This document shows, piece after piece, positions 1 to 6,115 of a stretch of 6,372 bases of DNA. The notes beneath the pieces are model-generated. The model made no database searches. It saw nothing but the letters and a program-made list of their open reading frames with translations, and was not told where the DNA came from. Source of the stretch: Acidobacteriaceae bacterium (GTDB taxonomy: Bacteria; Acidobacteriota; Terriglobia; Terriglobales; SbA1). The translations under genes and the position numbers were made by a program. The DNA lies in contig PMHI01000699.1 in NCBI GenBank assembly GCA_003156615.1, positions 1 to 6,372 of the forward strand, in the 5' to 3' direction. Each line of letters opens with the position of its first letter. The first letter of the stretch is position 1.

Positions 1-2273
1 AGGCCGAACCGGGTGACGCTGGTGATGAGGCCGTCGAAGTCTTCGCCCACGCGGTCCTGCATGAACTTGACCTTTTTCCACTCCATGAGTTCGCGCTCGG
101 CATCGTCGGCACGTCGCTCGGATTGGCTGGACTCTTCGGCGATCTCGTGCAGTTCCTCGATTTTGATTGGTCCGCCCAGTGGTTCCAGCGCTTGGCGATG
201 TGCCGTGTGATCGCGACGCTTCGACCACGGCGAAGGGTTCTCGGCGCTATCGACGAGGGCCGACGAAACTCCAACCGGCGCGCCTCCATCATGCCGCTCG
301 GCCGAGTTGTGCAGCACTTGTTTCAAGATACGATGCACGATCAGGTCAGGATAGCGGCGGATGGGCGACGTGAAGTGAGTGTAACTGCTAGCCGCCAGCG
401 CGAAGTGGCCGAGATTCTCCTCTGAGTAGCGCGCCTGTTTGAGCGAGCGCAGCATCAGGTAGCTCAGGATGCGCTCTTCTGGTTTTCCCGCGATCTTGGC
501 CGCCAGCTTCTGATACATCCGTGGCGTGACATGGATTTCCTTGGGAACCTCGATCATGCGTGCTTGGTTGCCGGTGCCGCGCGTGGCGCGGCGGTCGGTC
601 TTGAGCTGCACGCGGTGAATGGGCAGCGCGCCCACTCCCAGCGAATATCCGAAGGTCGCAGCGATCACCTCGAAGTCATACACGCGCTTGGCGTCCGGCT
701 TTTCATGAATTCGATATAACGACGCGATGCGTTTCGATTCCAGATACTGCGCCACGCATTCGTTGGCCGAAAGCATGAACTCTTCGATCAGACGATGGGC
801 GATATTGCGCTCCGAGCGTGCGATGCTCTTCATCAAACCGAATTCGTCGAACTCGATGACCGGCTCCGGCAAGTCGAAGTCAATGGACCCGCGGCGCTGG
901 CGTTTTCGGTTGAGAATCATCGCGAGGTCGCGCATGAGTTCGAATGTGGGGACGAGCGCTTGGTAGCGTTCGCACGCGGCGGCATCGCCTTCAATCACAG
1001 CGTTAACGGCGGTGTAGGTCATGCGCTCGGTCGAACGGATCACGCCTTCGCTCAGTTCGTAGCCGACAATTTCGCCGCGAGGATCGATTCGCATCACGCA
1101 CGACAGGACCAGCCGGTCCAGGTGCGGCCGCAGGCTGCAGATATCGGTCGAGAGTTCGAGCGGCAGCATGGGCACGGCGCGGTCGGGAAAATAGACGCTG
1201 GTTCCGCGCAGGCGCGCTTCCTGGTCGAGCGCGGAGTCGGGCGTAACGTATTGGGCCACGTCGGCAATGTGGACTTGCAGTTCGAAATTCCCATCGGCGA
1301 GATTGCGTACCGTCACAGCATCGTCAAAGTCGCGCGCGGTCTCACCGTCGATGGTGAAGATGGGCAGCGCGCGGAAATCTCGCCGATGGAGAAGTTCCTG
1401 CGCCGGGATGACGGCGGGGACATTCTGCGCCTCTTCGAGGGTCGTCGCGGGAAACTGGTGCGGCAAATGAAACTTGCGGATGGTAATCTCGACGTCGACG
1501 CCGAAGTCGTCTTGTCGGCCGAGAATTTCAAGGATCCGGCCGCGCGGAGTTTGCGTGGGCGTTGGCCAGTCGGTGATTTCAACGTCAACCGCCACGTTTT
1601 CAAGGTCATCCCATTCCGAGTGGCGCGCGGCCTCGTCACCGAGCACGCGGTCGACAGATTTTCTTTGTGGCGCCGGCGTCTCGCCGGCTTTCTTGGCAGC
1701 CGCCGGGGACGGCGGCGCTAGGCCGACTTTCGGATGCTCCATCCCCGCCGGGATCACGATGTCCATCGTGATCTTGCTGTCGATCGGCCGCACGAAATTG
1801 TGCCGGCTGCCGTAGTGAAAAATCCCGACCACCGTGGGATGCGCCCGCACCACCGGCCGCACGATCCGGCCCTCGGCGCGGCCATCGGGACGAATCGCGA
1901 CGATGTCGACCAGCACCCGGTCGCCATGCATGGCGTTGCCGATCGCGTGGGGCGCGACGAAGATATCTCCCACGAGACGAGACTTGAGAGCTGCACTCAG
2001 CGAGCTTGCATCGGGGATGACGAAACCGAAGCCGTCGCGGTGCATGGTGAGGCGTCCGACAACCAGATTCTTGTCGGCTGCGGCTTGCGGCAGGGCGTAA
2101 CGATCGGAATTGAGTGCCATCAATTCACCGGCAGCGACCAGCTTCTGGAGCAGGGCGTCAAGTTCTCCGCGGGCGTCGCCGTGCAGGCCAAGCTCGCGCA
2201 CCATCTGCTTGAATCCCGCAGCCCGCTTTGGCTGGCGGGCAATAAGTTTCAGGATGGCGGAGTCGGAAATCAT
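1..2273 (-). CDS. rnr: Ribonuclease R (RNase II/RNB family 3'-5' exoribonuclease), 3' end cut by the window edge
   Basis: Processive 3'-to-5' exoribonuclease that degrades structured RNA in the cytoplasm. The minus-strand frame is open for 757 codons from ATG at 2273 to the window edge. An in-frame TGA at 2285-2283 lies four codons upstream, so no earlier start is possible, although no good ribosome-binding site is visible. Domains in order: N-terminal helix-turn-helix-like region (about 1-66), cold-shock/OB domains (about 70-130 and 145-240, the second interrupted by an insert), and the RNB catalytic domain (about 295-650). The catalytic stretch IDGETARDFDDAV carries Asp309, Asp315, Asp317 and Asp318, matching the magnesium-binding aspartates of E. 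coli RNase R. The distal signature THFTSPIRRYPD is at 632-643. The S1 domain has only just begun (DGLITSVTRFG) when the window ends. Unusual inserts lie at about 178-215 and 655-703. The identification is firm; only the C-terminus is unseen. Confidence 0.96.
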   Translation of the reverse strand, partial: MISDSAILKLIARQPKRAAGFKQMVRELGLHGDARGELDALLQKLVAAGELMALNSDRYALPQAAADKNLVVGRLTMHRDGFGFVIPDASSLSAALKSRLVGDIFVAPHAIGNAMHGDRVLVDIVAIRPDGRAEGRIVRPVVRAHPTVVGIFHYGSRHNFVRPIDSKITMDIVIPAGMEHPKVGLAPPSPAAAKKAGETPAPQRKSVDRVLGDEAARHSEWDDLENVAVDVEITDWPTPTQTPRGRILEILGRQDDFGVDVEITIRKFHLPHQFPATTLEEAQNVPAVIPAQELLHRRDFRALPIFTIDGETARDFDDAVTVRNLADGNFELQVHIADVAQYVTPDSALDQEARLRGTSVYFPDRAVPMLPLELSTDICSLRPHLDRLVLSCVMRIDPRGEIVGYELSEGVIRSTERMTYTAVNAVIEGDAAACERYQALVPTFELMRDLAMILNRKRQRRGSIDFDLPEPVIEFDEFGLMKSIARSERNIAHRLIEEFMLSANECVAQYLESKRIASLYRIHEKPDAKRVYDFEVIAATFGYSLGVGALPIHRVQLKTDRRATRGTGNQARMIEVPKEIHVTPRMYQKLAAKIAGKPEERILSYLMLRSLKQARYSEENLGHFALAASSYTHFTSPIRRYPDLIVHRILKQVLHNSAERHDGGAPVGVSSALVDSAENPSPWSKRRDHTAHRQALEPLGGPIKIEELHEIAEESSQSERRADDAERELMEWKKVKFMQDRVGEDFDGLITSVTRFG
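1672..1716. repeat. Double-hairpin GC-rich palindromic repeat (REP-like) inside rnr
   Basis: Two perfect 7-bp stems lie side by side. GCCGGCG/CGCCGGC is at 1672-1678 and 1682-1688 with a 3-base loop. GCCGCCG/CGGCGGC is at 1699-1705 and 1710-1716 with a 4-base loop. A 10-base spacer separates them. The element falls in the rnr coding frame and encodes Ala/Pro-rich residues including AGETPAPQ (196-203), inside an insert in the second cold-shock domain that E. coli RNase R lacks. The paired-stem form resembles dispersed palindromic elements (REP/BIME type). The peptide resembles ones I recall recurring in acidobacterial proteins. There is only one copy in this window, so its repetitive nature is inferred. 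Confidence 0.5.
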
Positions 2274-2387
2274 GCGGAGCTGTCAGCGAACAGCCGTCTG
2301 CTCTCAGCATACCCCACTGGTAGGGAGTTGGCTTTCAGTCTCTTCCACTCCGTTTGAGCAAAATCTGCAAGATTCGCAGGCCGCGTC

Positions 2388-2417
2388 TTGGCATATTCTC
2401 CCAGCACTCCATATGAT
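2388..2417 (+). promoter_or_regulatory. Candidate sigma-70-type promoter for kdsB
   Basis: TTGGCA (2388-2393) matches the -35 consensus at 5 of 6 positions. TATGAT (2412-2417) matches the -10 consensus at 5 of 6, and the spacer is 18 bases. Transcription would start near 2424 and leave a leader of about 195 bases before the kdsB ATG. This is consensus matching only. The organism's promoter preferences are unknown and chance matches are common in AT-richer intergenic DNA. Confidence 0.35.
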
Positions 2418-2553
2418 GATAGATGGATCCTGAAGTTGAACATGTGGCAAGCACCAAAATGGAACGATCCGCAAGAACGTGGGAATTCGTTGCTCGGGCG
2501 AGCCATGATTCAAGAGCGGGATGAAACGTTGGATGCTGAAGCCACCGAGCCCA

Positions 2554-2610
2554 ACCACCAGAGTTCGGCCGGCCGTCCCCAAGTCGGGATTTCTTTAGGC
2601 TTGTGGTGGT
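2554..2610. repeat. Inverted repeat just upstream of the kdsB start
   Basis: ACCACCA at 2554-2560 is the exact reverse complement of TGGTGGT at 2604-2610, with a 43-base loop that contains the palindrome CGGCCGGCCG. The right arm includes GGTGG, the only ribosome-binding-site-like sequence before the kdsB ATG at 2621. Pairing in a transcript from the upstream promoter would therefore cover it. A 7-bp stem with a long loop can arise by chance, so any regulatory role is speculation. Confidence 0.25.
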
Positions 2611-2620
2611 CAATCCATCC

Positions 2621-3340
2621 ATGACTTCAGTCGCCATCATTCCTGCTCGACTCGCTTCAACCCGTCTGCCGCGGAAGATGCTGCGCGAGATCGCGGGCAA
2701 GCCGCTGGTCGGTTGGGTGTACGAGGCGGTTCACTCCTCGTCGCTTCTTTCCGATGTGATTATCGCTACCGATTCCGAAGAGATCATGGACAGCTGCCGC
2801 AGACACGGCTGGAACGCACGAATCACTTCATCCACTCACCGCAGCGGAACCGAGCGCGTGCATGAAGTGTCGAACTCAATTGCAGCGGAGGTTTATGTCA
2901 ACGTGCAAGGCGACGAACCGCTCGTGCGCGTGGAACAAATCGCCACTCTGCTCGATGTGATGAAGGACCCGGCTGTCCAGGTGGGAACCGTGAAGACTCC
3001 GTGCCCACAGCAAGAGATCGGCAATCCGAACGCGGTCAAAGTCGTCACCGCCCCCGACGGTCGCGCTCTCTATTTTTCCCGGGCAACGATCCCCTTCGAC
3101 CGCGACGGGACTGAGCCACGCTACTTCAAGCATCTCGGCCTGTACGCCTACCGGAAACCCGCTCTCGACTTTTTTGTGAGCCAGCCGGAATCCACGCTGG
3201 AGAAAAGTGAACGGCTGGAACAGCTGCGTTTCCTGGAAAATGGAATTGCCATCTACGCGGGAGAAACACCTTACGACTCTGTCGGCGTGGATACGGAAGA
3301 AGATCTACAACGGGTAGCGGAGATTCTGCGGAAGCGTTGA
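2621..3340 (+). CDS. kdsB: 3-deoxy-manno-octulosonate cytidylyltransferase (CMP-Kdo synthetase)
   Basis: Activates Kdo with CTP to give CMP-Kdo and pyrophosphate, the cytoplasmic step that supplies Kdo for the lipopolysaccharide inner core. The 239-residue product is close to the usual length of about 245-250. Visible motifs are the N-terminal nucleotide-binding loop VAIIPARLASTRLPRK (4-19), HRSGTER (73-79), NVQGDEP with metal-binding Asp98 (94-100), NPNAVKVV (135-142), YFSRATIPFDRD (151-162), HLGLYAYR (171-178) and VGVDTEEDL with Asp224 (221-229). ATG at 2621 is chosen because it places the loop at the usual distance from the N-terminus. GTG at 2603 or 2606 would add six or five residues. 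A weak GGTGG lies 11 bases upstream. The gene is divergent from rnr and convergent with the M48 gene, so it is probably transcribed alone. Arg18 replaces the Gly of the PGK signature seen in E. coli. Confidence 0.95.
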   Translation: MTSVAIIPARLASTRLPRKMLREIAGKPLVGWVYEAVHSSSLLSDVIIATDSEEIMDSCRRHGWNARITSSTHRSGTERVHEVSNSIAAEVYVNVQGDEPLVRVEQIATLLDVMKDPAVQVGTVKTPCPQQEIGNPNAVKVVTAPDGRALYFSRATIPFDRDGTEPRYFKHLGLYAYRKPALDFFVSQPESTLEKSERLEQLRFLENGIAIYAGETPYDSVGVDTEEDLQRVAEILRKR

Positions 3341-3370
3341 CCTTCTGGACTTGGTGCTCGGGATAAGGGT

Positions 3371-4525
3371 CTATACGTGCGGCCCCGCATCCTGCGCACG
3401 GCGCCAAGCCTCGGCGGCGGCAACTCGCCTCGAAATTGCGGGATGCGAGTGGAACAACACCTCAATCCACTTCGACGGCGTACGCTCCGCCAGGTTCTGC
3501 TCTGCCAGCTTGTTCATCGACGAAATGAAAGGCCCCACGCTGGCGATCGATTCAAACGCATAGCGGTCGGCTTGCCGCTCGTTGTAGCGCGAGTAAGCAT
3601 TGAGCGCCGGCATCAGCAGAAGCGAAAGTGCCGTCGCGGTAAGGGCCAGCAAGGGCAGGTTGGCGAAATCGGAAAGCTCTTCGAACATGTGATGATCGAC
3701 CGCGTAGTGGAGTACCCAGTTCGCCACCCAGAAACCGAGCAAGGTAATTCCGGCTTGCACCAGAATGCTCTTCAGGATATGCCGGTGGACGTGGTGGCCA
3801 AGTTCATGGGCGAGCACCGCTTCGATTTCCTCGGGAGCGTAGGTATCCAGCAGCGTATCGGCCAGGATGATCCGCCGCGTGCGGCCCAGTCCGGTGAGAG
3901 CCGCATTCCCTTTCTTGCTCTTCTCTGAAAGCTTCCAGCGATAGACTCCACGCACGCGCGTGCCCGCATGCTCGCTCAATAGAACCAGCCGCCGCCGCAG
4001 GTCTTCATTATCCAGTGGCTCGAACTTGTAGAAGATCGGGAACAGCATGACCGGAGCAAGCTGGGCCAACAATATGAACAGCCCCATAAACAGCGCCCAG
4101 GTGATGAGCCACCAATGCTGCGGAGATTGGCGAATCATGAAATACAGCAACTCCACCACGATCCCCGCCAGCACCAGTCCCACCAGAAAGCCCTTGGCTT
4201 CATCCCAGAGCCACGAGCGAAGTTTCTGCGTGGAGAGCTGAAACTTTCGCTCCAGCCGGAAACCGTAATAGTCGAGTCCAAAGCCCAGCGCTTTGCTGAT
4301 CAAGAGCAGGAAGAATAAATAGACGAACACGGCCAGCGTGTAGTTCTGAAATCCCCGGCGCAAAGCCAGATCGCGCAGCCAGCCGGTCCAGCCTGTGGTC
4401 AAAAGAACCACTAGGAACGCGGAACCGATGACAAAATCGGCCATTCCCAGCCAGCGGTGAGTCCGATTGTAGCGGCGCGCCTCAGGCGAGTCGGGGGGCG
4501 AGTTCGAGTTTCCGGCGAAGGTCAT
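3371..4525 (-). CDS. M48-family membrane zinc metalloprotease (Ste24p/CaaX protease-like)
   Basis: A 384-residue integral membrane protease of the Ste24p-like M48 group. Members cleave membrane or misfolded envelope proteins; the bacterial substrate is unknown. Hydrophobic segments lie at about 30-50, 62-83, 111-131, 137-162, 252-275 and 289-308. The M48 N-terminal region is recognisable (RLERKFQLST, 90-99), followed by GNAALTGLGRTRRIILADTL (206-225). The zinc site HELGHH has ligands His240 and His244 with catalytic Glu241. NERQAD (315-320) supplies the third ligand, Glu316. The C-terminal SHPAISRR (360-367) is also typical. All key residues are present, so the enzyme should be active. ATG at 4525 gives a polar N-terminus; an internal ATG at 4444 (Met28) would start directly at the first membrane segment. 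The gene lies 87 bases downstream of the mutase on the same strand, so it may be co-transcribed. No terminator is visible in the 30-base gap to kdsB. Confidence 0.92.
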   Translation of the reverse strand: MTFAGNSNSPPDSPEARRYNRTHRWLGMADFVIGSAFLVVLLTTGWTGWLRDLALRRGFQNYTLAVFVYLFFLLLISKALGFGLDYYGFRLERKFQLSTQKLRSWLWDEAKGFLVGLVLAGIVVELLYFMIRQSPQHWWLITWALFMGLFILLAQLAPVMLFPIFYKFEPLDNEDLRRRLVLLSEHAGTRVRGVYRWKLSEKSKKGNAALTGLGRTRRIILADTLLDTYAPEEIEAVLAHELGHHVHRHILKSILVQAGITLLGFWVANWVLHYAVDHHMFEELSDFANLPLLALTATALSLLLMPALNAYSRYNERQADRYAFESIASVGPFISSMNKLAEQNLAERTPSKWIEVLFHSHPAISRRVAAAEAWRRAQDAGPHV

Positions 4526-4612
4526 TCTTATCTAGAAGTATCGCATTACTACCGCGTCAAATGTGGAGTCTCGGGCAGGACGAAGTGGGCCCGCCAACCG
4601 CCGATCTCATTC

Positions 4613-6028
4613 CTAGTGCTTAACAAAACTCTCCGCGGCGGTCAGGATTTCGTTTACCAACTCCGGGGATGCGGCTTCGGCGTAGGCTCGCAGCAGCGGC
4701 TCCGTTCCCGAGGCGCGGAACAGAATCCATGCTTCCGCTCCGTTGCCGTCGGTTGGAGCATCGAGAAAAAACTTGATGCCGTCGAGATTTTCTTTTTTCA
4801 CCACGCGATAGCGTCCCAAGCTTTGCGTGCTTTCGTCGCGAGCCCGCTGGATCGCGTTTTGCTTGATCTGTTCAGGAATGTGCAGATCGCGCCTGCCGTA
4901 ATAGTGCGGACCGAACTCGCGCTGCAAGTCCGCAACCAGTTGGCCCAACGGCTTGCCCTCTTCGGCCATGACATTGGCCAGCAGCAGGCAATTCAGCACC
5001 CCGTCGCGCTCGGGCAGGAAGCGCGAATAGCCGATGCCACCAGACTCCTCGCCGCCGATCAGAATGTCGTGCTCCATCATCAGATCTGCGATGTACTTGA
5101 ATCCGATCGGCGTTTCGTAAAGTTTGCGCCCGTACTTGGCGGCGATGCGATCAAGCATGCGGGTGGTATTGAAGGCGCGCACCACGTCTCCCGGCCACTT
5201 CTTGCGCTCCAGCAGCCAGCGCAACAGCACGCAGAATATCTTGTGCGAGTCCACGAAGCTGCCATCTTCGGCGACCGCGCCGATGCGGTCGGCATCGCCA
5301 TCGGTGGCCAAACCGGCATCGCAGTGCTCACGGACCACGGTCTGCTGCAGGAGAGCGAGGTTTGGCTCGATGGGTTCAGGATTGATGCCAGGAAACAGCG
5401 GGTTTACTTCTTGGCGGATCGCGATGAACGGAACGCCACGACCCTGAAAGATTCCGGCAAGAACGCCCCGGCCGGAGCCATACATTGAATCGATGGCGAA
5501 CTTGAACTTGGTTTTGCCGATCAGATCCATGTCGGCAAAACGGCAAACCGCGGCGATGTAAGCCGTCTTGAGGTCGGTTTGTTCGATGGCAGCATTCACC
5601 CCTTGCGGCATCGCCCCGGCGTGCAACTCTTCTTCAATTCGTTTCATGATGCCGGGCGTGGCCGAGCCGCCAAACTTCCCTTTGAACTTCACTCCGTTCC
5701 AGTTCCACGGATTGTGGCTGGAGGTGATCATCACTCCGCCCGCTGCCCCTTTGTCCTTCACTGCATAGGACACGGCTGGGGTGGGCGTGTAGTCATTGGC
5801 CAGCTTCACCGGAACACCTGCGGCGGCAATCACCTCCGCCGCCACTTGCGCCACGCGTTGCGAGGCGAACCGCGTGTCATAGCCAATGATTACCCCATGT
5901 TGCGCGTCCTCGTATTTCAATACATAGGACGCGATCGCGCCCGCGACCCGGCGTACATTGTCGAAGGTGAAGTCGTCGGCGATGATGCCGCGCCAACCGT
6001 CGGTCCCGAACTTGATCTCTTGAGCCAT
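4613..6028 (-). CDS. Phosphomannomutase/phosphoglucomutase (alpha-D-phosphohexomutase superfamily)
   Basis: Moves phosphate between C6 and C1 of a hexose through a phosphoserine intermediate. Its place beside a mannose-1-phosphate guanylyltransferase points to mannose-6-P to mannose-1-P in GDP-mannose synthesis. The 471-residue product is full length for the four-domain family. FGTDGWRG (7-14) is the N-terminal signature. TSSHNP (102-107) carries the phosphorylated Ser104. DGDADR (243-248) is the magnesium loop with Asp243, Asp245 and Asp247. GGEESGG (325-331) is the sugar-specificity loop. RASGTEP (438-444) binds the substrate phosphate. All four active-site loops are intact. The coding strand before ATG 6028 shows only a weak ACGGA. 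The upstream gene ends 83 bases away on the same strand. Sequence alone does not separate mannose from glucose preference, and a glucosamine mutase (GlmM) is less likely given the neighbour. manB would be a reasonable symbol but is not certain. Confidence 0.93.
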   Translation of the reverse strand: MAQEIKFGTDGWRGIIADDFTFDNVRRVAGAIASYVLKYEDAQHGVIIGYDTRFASQRVAQVAAEVIAAAGVPVKLANDYTPTPAVSYAVKDKGAAGGVMITSSHNPWNWNGVKFKGKFGGSATPGIMKRIEEELHAGAMPQGVNAAIEQTDLKTAYIAAVCRFADMDLIGKTKFKFAIDSMYGSGRGVLAGIFQGRGVPFIAIRQEVNPLFPGINPEPIEPNLALLQQTVVREHCDAGLATDGDADRIGAVAEDGSFVDSHKIFCVLLRWLLERKKWPGDVVRAFNTTRMLDRIAAKYGRKLYETPIGFKYIADLMMEHDILIGGEESGGIGYSRFLPERDGVLNCLLLANVMAEEGKPLGQLVADLQREFGPHYYGRRDLHIPEQIKQNAIQRARDESTQSLGRYRVVKKENLDGIKFFLDAPTDGNGAEAWILFRASGTEPLLRAYAEAASPELVNEILTAAESFVKH

Positions 6029-6043
6029 GGAAGATCCGTTTCG

Positions 6044-6091
6044 GTTTCCAGTGACCTGAACTGAGAGTGCCGTTGAATACTAACTGGAAAC
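6044..6091. repeat. Inverted repeat between manC and the mutase gene
   Basis: GTTTCCAGT at 6044-6052 is the exact reverse complement of ACTGGAAAC at 6083-6091, a 9-bp potential stem with a 30-base loop in the manC-mutase spacer. The right arm is the first unit of the heptad repeat. The stem is AT-rich, has a long loop and is not followed by a T-run on either strand, so it does not look like an intrinsic terminator. It could be a processing or attenuation structure, or simply inverted copies of one repeat unit. Confidence 0.35.
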
Positions 6092-6115
6092 TAGAAACTG
6101 AAAACCGGAAACTAG
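6083..6115. repeat. Degenerate heptad repeat (GGAAACT-like) across the manC stop codon
   Basis: After the leading ACT, the plus strand reads GGAAACT, AGAAACT, GAAAACC, GGAAACT, then AG: four 7-base units with few mismatches. The array runs from the intergenic spacer into the last bases of manC and includes its TAG stop (6114-6112). Short heptanucleotide tandem repeats are known in some bacterial groups, including cyanobacteria. Whether this unit is dispersed in this genome cannot be seen here. Confidence 0.5.

Larger units (their letters stand above)
2274..2620. other. Intergenic region between divergent rnr and kdsB
   Basis: This 347-base stretch holds no convincing protein-coding gene and no recognisable tRNA or structured RNA family. 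It must carry the 5' control regions of rnr (minus) and kdsB (plus). On the plus strand there is one promoter-like pair (2388-2417), a 10-base palindrome CGGCCGGCCG (2566-2575), and an inverted repeat ACCACCA/TGGTGGT (2554-2560 and 2604-2610). A 60-codon open frame (2442-2624) ends across the kdsB ATG. For rnr, I see no -35/-10 pair that I would defend. Confidence 0.6.

Noticed and set aside
1..1290. Impression that the left 2 kb lacks a real gene because no complete minus-strand frame is seen there.
   Set aside because: Direct translation of the minus strand gives one uninterrupted RNase R frame that simply leaves the window before its stop, so it is neither a pseudogene nor a non-coding region.
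795..1721. A 308-codon plus-strand open frame.
   Set aside because: It lies antisense to rnr, whose frame matches RNase R motifs throughout. High GC at third codon positions produces long open antisense frames. Its product resembles no family.
2335..2700. A 121-codon minus-strand open frame across the rnr-kdsB gap.
   Set aside because: It runs antisense into the start of kdsB, has no recognisable domain, and its composition looks random.
3378..3389. TGCGGCCCCGCA hairpin at the 3' end of the M48 gene, a possible terminator.
   Set aside because: The stem is 5 bp with a 2-base loop, lies inside the coding sequence, and no T-run follows on either strand.
4537..4560. TTGACG and GATACT on the minus strand upstream of the M48 gene, looking like a promoter.
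   Set aside because: The spacer is only 12 bases, too short for a sigma-70 promoter, and no better -10 lies at 16-18 bases.
4568..4593. CGGGC/GCCCG pairing in the spacer between the mutase and M48 genes, a possible terminator.
   Set aside because: A 5-bp stem with a long loop and no T-run on the minus strand is too weak to call.
4457..5488. A 343-codon plus-strand open frame.
   Set aside because: It is antisense to the phosphohexomutase gene, which has all four active-site loops. It is a shadow of GC-rich coding.
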